A stretch of 64,000 nt of DNA from Tethya wilhelma (taxonomy: Eukaryota; Porifera; Demospongiae; Tethyida; Tethyidae). Under the pieces are notes generated by a model that worked only from the letters and a program-made list of their open reading frames with translations, had not been told where the DNA came from and made no database searches. The translations under genes were made by a program, and so were the position numbers. The stretch spans positions 5,480,465 to 5,544,464 of the forward strand of contig CAXIPT010000008.1 of the NCBI GenBank assembly GCA_964030475.1, read 5' to 3'. Below, piece after piece: positions 12,715 to 22,657 of the stretch (its first letter is position 1; every line of letters begins with the position of its first letter).

Positions 12715-14240
12715 GCTTGCTGAGCTACGTCCAGTGTGCTAGTAAGGGGGAGGGGCTTGTATCATGGCCAGCAGATGTCACCAGCACTTGTGATGAAGCA
12801 GATGAGGCAATGTCTCTCCTCAGACAAGGCTTTGAAGTGAGTTACCAACGGATGATGTCTTACATAATTATCTCTGATTATTCTATTCTTTTTTATTAGC
12901 CTAATATCCATTCAATGAGAAATTTTTGAGCATAATAGGCGACCTGCTCAGCATAATGGGCACAATTTAACCAATTTTAGTTGCTGTACAGTAGTATAGG
13001 TGATGCAGTCGGTCACTGTCAGTGATGTAGTCCTCTAGAGAAAGGTCTTGTGTTAAAGAAAAAAAAAAAAATTGTAATAAAGAAAACACTCTTTCTACAG
13101 TAATGTGATGAGCATTACTCTATCTGATAGAAATTTCTACCTATTATATATTCCAGAAGTTTCAAGTACCTATTATTCTGCTAGCATAATGTATCAATGC
13201 CTGTGTATGTGTTGTTGCTACCTCAGGGAGTGGTGAAGAGAGAGGGGCTACTGGAGGTGGTCTTGAAGTGGAAAGGTCGTCTTGAAGCTGACCTTGTCCC
13301 TCCCTCTTCCTCCCCTCAGTGGCGGAGGGAGTTGGGGGAGTGGCTGGCTGCTGTTAGATTAGCAGGGGTCACCCTCTCCCCACCTCCTGAGAGAGGGGCG
13401 GAGCTAGAGGGACTGGGGGAACTCCTGAGGACCATCAACATGTCGGCCATCTTGCCCTCTGACCTCCTGGTCCTCGTTGAGGCGGGGTCAAGGCTCTACA
13501 ACCTGGCCCTGCCCACCAGCGATACCGATTACATCGTCGTATACAGACATCCGACCAATCAGATGCTAGAATCATACCGAGAGCTCCAGGTACGCCAGAG
13601 GTGGTTGTATCTTAAATCAGAAATGTTTCTGTAATGCTTTTTGCTGATTCAGCATCTTTAATTGGAGTTGCTAGCTACCTCCTCTGTGAGTATCACATGA
13701 CTATCATGCAGGAGTCACATGACACCCGTGGGAAGCACCAAGAGAAGGAGGCTGGAGCGTACGAAGCTAGGATGTTCTGTGAGATGCTTCTCAAGGGAGC
13801 AGTCAACATGATTGAGGTAATGTACAGGCGCAGGTTGCCATAGAATCAGCATTGAAATTTCAGGTATTTTGATCTGTGGGTCTTTAGATGGAATGGCTGG
13901 CAAACAGTTACACTAGTGAATAAAACATCTGGAGTTTATTTAATGAAACATCTGAAACACCTGGAGTTTCATTACACACACAGTGATTGACTTATAAACT
14001 GTAGCAGTCACTGTCTGTGCATCACGAGGTGTTTCAATGACCTCCCACCAATCACAGCTGCTGTATGCTGAGGAGCCACTCTATGCCAGTGAGGAGTGGT
14101 GGTCTCTGACAGCCCAGAGAGACAGGTTCATTTCAGAGGAGGTCATCCTTCAGTACCTTGGCTACATCAAGACCCACACTAAGATGATAGAGAGTGGGAA
14201 GCATGCCGGCACACCAAGAGAGAGGAAGATATTCTACAAC
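11734..14240 (+). CDS. Predicted nucleotidyltransferase with duplicated domain (3' end missing)
   Basis: A pol-beta-like nucleotidyltransferase resembling the RlaP/PF10127 type; its substrate is unknown. Exons, approximately: 11734-11838, 11898-12282, 12341-12624, 12716-12835, 13226-13589, 13711-13815, 14057-14240. The C-terminal unit has the signature GSRLYNLALPTSDTDYIVVY (Gly-Ser, then Asp-x-Asp), followed by AYEARMFCEMLLKGAVNMIE and LYASEEWWSL. The N-terminal unit repeats the same order in degraded form: NNILYVVYVATDEQFF, then AAEVRHVCSQLLRGNVRSLE, then VVTSQEWQSF, but without the GS and DxD residues. So this looks like a pseudo-domain plus an active domain. The gene ends at a donor (AAC, GTAAGT) that runs straight into (GT)n; no stop codon is visible. 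Family assignment rests on motifs only. Confidence 0.75.
12667..12714. repeat. (CT)n polypyrimidine tract at a 3' splice site
   Basis: A pure CT run directly followed by TGCAG and the next nucleotidyltransferase exon, so it serves as the polypyrimidine tract of that intron. Confidence 0.85.
12900..13195. repeat. Intronic MITE-2-like relic
   Basis: The long intron of the nucleotidyltransferase gene contains GAGCATAATAGGCGA and CAGCATAATGGGC around 12925-12962. These match, in reverse orientation, the internal words of the MITE at 27481-27925. Further ATTATGC-like words follow to about 13195. It reads as a diverged copy with no clear termini. Confidence 0.5.
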
Positions 14241-14242
14241 GT

Positions 14243-14244
<2 letters not shown>

Positions 14245-14314
<70 letters not shown>
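14245..14314. repeat. (GT)n tract and suspected unmarked assembly junction
   Basis: About 70 bp of pure GT. The plus-strand gene on its left and the minus-strand TAF1 on its right both stop at splice donors facing this tract, with their remaining exons missing. A collapsed join inside the repeat explains both losses. Confidence 0.7.
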
Positions 14315-14316
<2 letters not shown>

Positions 14317-14349
14317 AAAATGGTCTAACAAACAATCATGCACAGCTAC

Positions 14350-16171
14350 CTTCTTGATGGTCTGCAGATCCATAGGATTCTTTATGATCTTGTGATAGTC
14401 AGGGATCTGCTTGGCCGACACTGGGTGGTGGAATGGCCACGACTGGAACACACACAGAGAGAGAGACATCAACACACCCACCCACAGACCAACCCCTGGA
14501 GCAGCTAGCTAGCTCACCTCGGGAAAGGACTTCATGGTGTCCACTGACTTGCCCAGCACGTAAGAGAGGGCCACCAGGGCGTTGTCGTCCAGCAGGGGGT
14601 TGATCTCTGCCTCCAGCTGCTCCAGGTCTTTCTCTATCTTACTCACCTCCTCGGCACACACCTCAAGGAGCTTGTGAGCATGCTTCGTCACATCTGAGTC
14701 AGCACCTAAGGGGTTGCTATGGTAACCATGATTATATGGAAACTACCCAATTAACCTACCATTGTACGTGATGCAGTTGGTGACTATGAGATTAATGTGC
14801 TCCCAGAACCCCTCACGGGACTTGTAGATGTGATGCCTGCAGTGCTGGAAGATAGAGACAGCAATATCACTCTCCTTCCAAACTATGGTGTGCATTATTT
14901 GGGATAACCGGCGCTCAGTATTAAACTGTGATACCTCTCTCATTGTCTGGAGGTCCATTGGGAACTTGATGACCTGATAGTAGTCCGGGACGACCTTCAC
15001 TTGGACTGGTTTCCTGAAGTGATAAGACTGGCAGCAAATAGGCCAAATAAATCAACCTTGTCCTTAGCAATAGCTAGGAGATGTTCTCCTTACCTCTGGC
15101 AGAGCCACCAGAATCTGGAGGATCTTCTCAAGATGGTCTGAGAATGGTACCTGTGTTAAGAGACACCATTACAGCCCTCTTCCGCACCTATCTCTCTCTC
15201 TCTCTCCCTCCCTCACCTCTGGGTTGGTGCGTCTTCTCTGGATGGACTTCCTGGTCTCCAAGTAGTCGAGGTCTTCATCTTGGGCCTGCCTCCTTCTCTT
15301 GCGGACAATGTCTTTGGGGATTTTCAGAAGTAGAGATTTCTTCCTCAAATCCTTGGCATGTTCAACAACTGCTCTGTTGAGAACGACCTTTGTACCCTCT
15401 ACCTTGACGAGGTCATCTTGTGAGAGTGAGAACTGGTGTTCGGCCAGCTCCTGGTCCGTGGGCGTCACATTGATGGGGTTGTTCTTGTACATGGGGCAGT
15501 TCCTGTTGGTCTTCATGTGGCCCGTCTGACCGCAGGCACTGCATCGCATCTGAAGGGAGAGGTAGTGTCAGTGCTGACTCAGCACAAGGTGGGGGCCCCC
15601 TACCTTGATGGTGGTGAGTGGCTTGGGCTTCTTTGGCTTCACTTCTTTCTTCTTGGCCTTCTCCTCTATCTTCTTCCAGCGCCTCAGCTGGTCCTGGATC
15701 CTGTCACACCACCCGCACCCAGTGACACCATGTGTGTGTGTGTGTGTCTAGCTAATGAATGGACTTACTTCCGTTTCTCTTTCTTCATGTCTTCTCTAGT
15801 TTGCTCATCTTGGTCCGCGAACTTTGACCTCACATCACTAGAGAGTTGGATATAAGCTGAAATGACGTCTTGTTTCTTGACAACCTCGTCTCTCACGAAC
15901 TCATGACCTTCGTCATCGCAGAAGGTACGAGAGATGATGAGCCTACGACCAGTCTGATGGAAGGGGGTGTGGTCAATGGGTGCACTGTACAGCCTGATAA
16001 TTGACTCACTGATGAGGAGTAACTCCTGACTGACGAGGCATCATCACCATCGGCTGCAATGGATGACCCTGAGGGGAGGAATGGTACGTGATGGTGGGGT
16101 CAGCCACTCAACAGACAACAGACTAGTGCTCTCTCACCTCTTCCCCCTCTGTCCTTGCTGTCAGCTGCTCC

Positions 16172-16219
<48 letters not shown>

Positions 16220-16220
16220 N

Positions 16221-16276
<56 letters not shown>

Positions 16277-19200
16277 ACCTCATCGTCAACCTTGCTAGCT
16301 GTTTCCTCATCATCTTCTTCAACTGTGAACAGCGACTTCCCTCTGTATCCAGCCTCCTACACACACACACACACACACCATTGTTACCATCCAGCTACCA
16401 AGACTAAGGTTCCCTCATCCCTCCCTACCTTTAGCCGATACTCTGCAGCCAGCATACTGTGGTAGGCACACACTTGCTCCGGTGTTATCATGGTACGAAT
16501 CTCCTCTTCCGTTGGAAGACGAAAATCAGATCTCAGCACCCACCAGCCTGTCTCATAGCCTGAGGGGAGATTACATCATCGAAATTACATCATCAAAATG
16601 ACCACCTTGTGACTCCAGCCTCACCTTCTCTCTTGAAGTCTGCGCAGGTCTTGAGGATCTTTCTGATGACGCTCTCTGACATGACGCTCTGAGGGAAGGC
16701 CTTGCGGACCACCTCCATCTTGATCCTCTTGGGGTGCTCATCGTTTTCCCTGAACAGCTGGTACAAGTAGACCTGGAGTAGCTCCTTCTGGAACTGAGTG
16801 GCTGGCTTGGAGCCGGGCGCTGGCACCTCCATCTTGGGGCACTGCTGGCCGGACACAAACACATCTTGCAGCTCACGAAGAAACACCTTATCACCAGACA
16901 CAGTCAACAGGAAGTCAGTGGGCGGGGTTTCGTGACAGTAGGCTGGACATCGATAGAGATTGTTCTCAAAGCTCTGGAGGGTCTGACCTGGTTTGAGTTG
17001 GCCAAGGAAGTAGGAGGTGCTTTGAACGTAGGTAGTCTCACCATACTTCAACTGGGGGGCATGGCTCTTCACTTGACGCTGGGCACAAAAAGAGATCGAG
17101 ATCAACACAATCATTTGATGCTAACGTGAAACTGATACATGTACCTCTGGCCTTCGATAGTAATTCTTGATCTTGGTTGCCATGCCGATGTTGTTAATGA
17201 GAGGAGGGTACTGCTCAGAGAGTTCGGCCAGTACAATCTGACCGTCACACACACTCAGGTCTTCAGGGGTCCTCATGAAAAACACCTCCCCTCCCCCTGA
17301 TTGGACCCGCTCCTTCTCACGCTCCTGTAATTAATGATGTAATCAATCCCACACCACTATGATGCTGACCTCTGACCTCTTCCTTGCTGGCAATGTGGTG
17401 TGCGAGCGGGGCGATGGTGTAGAAGCCAGTGGTGTGCTCGGAGCGAGGGCAGCGGATCCTCAGCTTGGGTCGATGGAAGTTCCTCATCCCACTGGAGCTG
17501 AGGTGGGTGGGGTACCAGGGGGCGTGCAGGTCCAGAGCAGGGGTCGAGTGCTGCACCACGTGGCTCTCCAGGCCAGACAGCCCCTGAGAGGTGGAGGCGT
17601 GGCGCGGGTTGTAGTACTCGTCATTGGAAAGATTAAAGGGGTCTCTCCTCCCAAGGAAGGCCGACTGCTGAGAGTCCTGACTCCCTTTGTTGCCACGGTT
17701 ACCAGGACCACCAGCTGAGTAGCGAGACACCTTCTTGGGATCCTAACAGAAATGGAACAGAACCTAGTGAAGGCTATTATGGCAACAGTGAGATAGCTGT
17801 GGGGGCATAAAGATCTCTTAGTGTCAATGTAATGGTGCATGTCCCAGCTTCATGAGAAAATACAGCTACTTGTTCAACACACCTAACTAGCTACATACTG
17901 TAGGAGAATACAGACTTCTAGAAGGCATCAGAGGTCACTCTGTACACATGCAGCAATCAATCAATCTTCTAAACAAACTAGGAGGGACTTATCACTACAC
18001 AGATGGTACACACATACAGTACACCAGTAATGATCAAGCAAGCAGCTGACAGGGGAAAAAAAAAAGCTTTTCACTCTCACACTGGCCTGCTCCTATATAT
18101 AGAGGAACCAACCATAATTAATAACTGACAGCTCCCATTGACTGTATGTATGTTTAGACCCCCAAAGCCATAGATAGAAGGGCACAATAATGGTGTGTCT
18201 GTCTAGGAAACGGCCTAATCAAGCTAGAGATATCCAGGAGATAACTCAACTAGATACCACCAATGCTATGCCTTTGTTAATGCTCCCAGCACATTAGTGG
18301 ATACACCAATTATTAAGCCTCGGCGCGTGCGTAGCACGTGTCAAGGGTTACGGTAGTCGTTTTGTGTGTGCGTCTGTCTGTTACGGGATAATGTGAAGAA
18401 TGGCAGCTCTATGGTCCAAAAGGAAGGTACTTGCATTCATGAATCGAAGCTATCTTGAAAGTAGCCGTTTAGCATCTTGCAAAACAGTGTACTTGCTGAG
18501 ATCCGAGCCTTTTGTGCTTTTTCTGAGTGTGACCACTGGTACATGGTAAGGCTGGTGCAATTACGTAAAATGAGTCACTTCCGTATCAGTCGTTTCTAGT
18601 TTTTCGAATTCGCCACTCGTAGAGTCACGTGATGCATCAATATCGCAAAAATGTACAGAGAGATACTTCCGTAAGGCAAAAATAACTATTTCTAGTATCA
18701 CTCAAAATACTTCCGGTTTTTGATTACATTGATTGCACCCATTCTATCTATAATCTAGATCTAGCTAGCTCTCTAGATATATTATACAGGGGAAAAAATG
18801 TTAATTGAGCGGGGATTTCAAGTACGACCACGGAATGGTACCAACCCCAGCTCAATACGACCTTCCTAAACTGAGATATGATACAACAGCCATGACACAT
18901 TAGAGTCAACAAGCCTAACATGTAATTTTGTTGTGGCATAGAAATAGTTGCAGGCACTAGAAAGCTTAATAATGTGTACACAAAGCTAAATCTCTTCAAG
19001 CTGATCGCAATGGTACCAACCCCAGCTCAATACGACCTTCCTAGACTGAGATATGACCACATATACAACAGCCATACAATAGCTATGGAGAAAAAAAATT
19101 TTGAAAAAAAAAGGTTGAGCATGAGCGGGGATTTCCAGTACGAGCCTTGACCTTGTCATATGACTGTGCTAGCGCTGCACGATCAAGGGGTTACGCGTAC

Positions 19201-22200
19201 CTTCCATCCTTTATCCCACCTACCCCGTACACTACATGCCAGTCACAAAGGCGCTATGACTGACATAGGTTCTGCGAGTAGGTGGGGGCTCAACTATATG
19301 CTCAACTATATGCTCAACTGAATGAGTGGCAAGTATGCAGTTAGCGAGGCAATCAGGGGAGACTCACCACGGCCCCCAGACCATGTATGTGGTGAACCTT
19401 AGGCAGTATTTGACTCCTGCCGTATAGCCCCGCTACACTAACACACTTACTATATATAGTTACGCAACCCTATTTATACCAGTGACTTTAGTGATAGAAA
19501 ATGTTAGTTGGGTTTCGTTAATGAGATTCATTGAAGACGGAAGACGTGACGCTAAATGGAATGCAGTTAATTGATTTAACGGAAGTGACGTAAACATACG
19601 CGAAATGGAATGTAATTAACACCGCGCCGTAAAAAAGAAAACAGCTTCTCCAGGCTTCTACAAAAGGCCTAGCCTATAATACTATCTCATAATGGCTTTG
19701 CTACCAAGAAATCAGCTATCCAAACATATTCTTTCGCTAGAGAAGCTAAAAAGCCTTTTGCCTCAAGTACAGACTCCTAAAAAAGTCTCTCCATAATGAC
19801 ACACGCATGCTTATTATGAGACTGGCACTGATCAAGAAACAAGCTACTTAGCATTCAGTACAGTATTGCAAGTGCTACAAGCATCAATGAATTTCTAAAC
19901 AGGGGTTATTATAACTAGGCTTACCACAGCTCAGTACATTCTTGATTGCTACAGGCTAGAATTTGAGGTTGGTTGGATGATGAGGTCATGCATTCATGTA
20001 TGGTTGTGCATCATGCTACACTTGATTTCGCAGAGGCTTATACACCTTGGTGCCTTCATTATAACTGTTACACAACCAAAATTCAGTTATTATAGTTAGC
20101 ACCAAAGCTTTTCGTTCTATGTGATAGAACTCGTCAGGATGACTTATAAAACTGAAAAAAAAAATGCAGATAACAGCTAAATAATTATATAGAGGATTTA
20201 CAGACAGAAAACACAAAAACAAGCAAGCCTGTACATTGAAGGTTAGGCATTGAAAACTACAGCTATCAAAGATACAGAGAAACTATAGCATGACTAATGA
20301 TCCAGATGGTGGAGCTACACAGACAAGGAAGAGTAAAAATAGAATATTTGTCAAGAAATGATACACATAAAATTTTTTAAAAGTATCTGCACCACTGATT
20401 GTGTGAAGACACATATATAGCCATCTTTAGTCAGTACACAAGTGCTATATCTGTGGCTACTATCAGCTTCCTAACAACAACCACCATCAATGGCAGCAGC
20501 ACTGGAGGTGAAAATGGGCTATATATCTAAGGACTGGATAATAAAGGGGTTAAAAATGAGTTCATTTTGAAGAGAAAACAATGTTGAATAATGTGGGACC
20601 ATTTAAATGTACTGTCCCATATGTGCACATATAAATATGTCTGTAAGAAAATCAGTAATGGATTATTAGCAGCTACCACTTCATCCTATCCCAGGTGCAA
20701 GACTCAGCACTTAGAGCAGGAGGAGCAACTGTACCAACATTGTGTAAACAATTAGACTGCACCTCAGACACTACACTCTGGGATGGCCTTTGAAAAAGCA
20801 TTAATTCCTGTAATGGAAGAATTTCCAACTTTTCATCTTGTTTGAGAGATATGGTCCATGCTATCAATAATGAGGAAGCTGTATTCTTGCAATGGCAATG
20901 GCTTTCTTGCACAGACATCACATAGTGCCACAGATCACACACAGTACCACCAACCAGCTAGATCAAGTACTATTGAAGAACAATAGATCAGAGTAATGCT
21001 TTGGGAAATTATAACAAACCCACTCAGTGAGGAGCTATAATCTATTGGCACTAAAGGTTGTGTGCATGTGTCTGTCCAACATTATGGAAATAATGATTCT
21101 ATCAAAGACCCAGCTACCAAAGACACTGATTGTTAGAGAAGCTGGACTAACCTTGTTGGTACATGTTTCCGTTAAAGTTATATGGTCTCCTTGTAGCTGG
21201 GAGCATTAAACATAGGCAAGGACACAACGCCAGGCATTGAAGGCTAGGTATTGAGAACCAGTTTGTCATTAAGTATCAAACACAGTACAGCTATACTAAA
21301 ATGATCCAGATGGGGTAGCTACACAGACCAGGAAGGCCAGCCATGAAAGTAGAATATTTTTGTCCAGAAATGATGCACATAAAAACAGTATCTGCTCCAC
21401 TGATTGGGTTATGACTAGCATAAAGAGTGTACACACACACACACACACACCNCCCAGGTGTGTGACTCAGCACTTAGAGCAGGAGGAGCAACCAACATTG
21501 TGTAAACAATTAGACTGCACCTCAGGCACTACATACTGGGATGGCCTTTGAAAAAGCATTAATTTCTGTAATGGAAGAATTTCCAACTTTTCATCTTGTT
21601 TGAGAGATATGGTCCATGCTATCAGTAATGAGGAAGCTGTATTCTTGCAATGGCAATGGCTTTCTTGCACAGACATCACATAGTGCCACAGATCACACAC
21701 AGTACCACCAACCAGCTAGATCAGAGTAATGCTTTGGGAAATTATAACAAACCCACTCAGTGAGGAGCTATAATCTATTGGCACTAAAGGTTGTGCGCAT
21801 GTGTCTGTCCAACACTATGGAAATAATGATTCTATCAAAGACCCAGCTACCAAATTAAGACACTGATTGTTAGAGAAGCTGTACATGTTTCCTAGTTATA
21901 TGGTCTCCCTGTAGCTGGGAGCATTAAACATAGGCGAGGACACACAACGCCAGGCATTGAAGGCTAGGTATTGAGAACCAGTTAGTCATTAATTATCAAA
22001 CACAGTACAGCTATACTAACAGATGGGGTAGCTACACAGACCAGGAAGGCCAGCCATGAATGTAGAATATTTTTGTCCAGAAATGATGCACATAAAAACA
22101 GTATCTGCTCCACTGATTGGGTTATGAATAGCATAAAGAGTGTACACACACACACACACACATCACACACATCACACACACACACACACACACACACAGC

Positions 22201-22620
22201 TCAACTTTTCTTCCTTCTATGACAAAGATATTAGCCATATTAGGCCTATGTTAGTGCTTCAAATACATCCAGCTCAAACTGTAAGCATGTCCTGCAGCTA
22301 ATACCATGATCCCTGTGTTTCTTCATTTCCAGCTGTAGAAGTGAAGCTTGTTAACATTTCATAGGCTTCCCTCACTCCATGTACAAGCTAGAGGGCAGCA
22401 TACACCTAGCTCTGTTAGGTTGTCAACCTTTGAAAAAAAGGTTGTTCTCTAGTTTATGATTAGGAGGTTGTGCTTGCAATCTACTAACAGGACAATTTGG
22501 TGGTGGTGGTGAAATTAATTTAAAGCTACTGTTCTCTCAAATGCACAACCTTACAGCATGATTGATAAACTATAACTCACAACTAAGTTTACTGGCAGCA
22601 AAAGTTTGTGTGTGTGTGTG

Positions 22621-22657
<37 letters not shown>

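Noticed and set aside
14250..14357. ORFs made of Cys-Val or Thr-His runs over the GT/AC tracts (also at 26147, 29613, 54419, 61014)
   Set aside because: Dinucleotide repeats are open in two frames by nature; no conserved sequence supports them.
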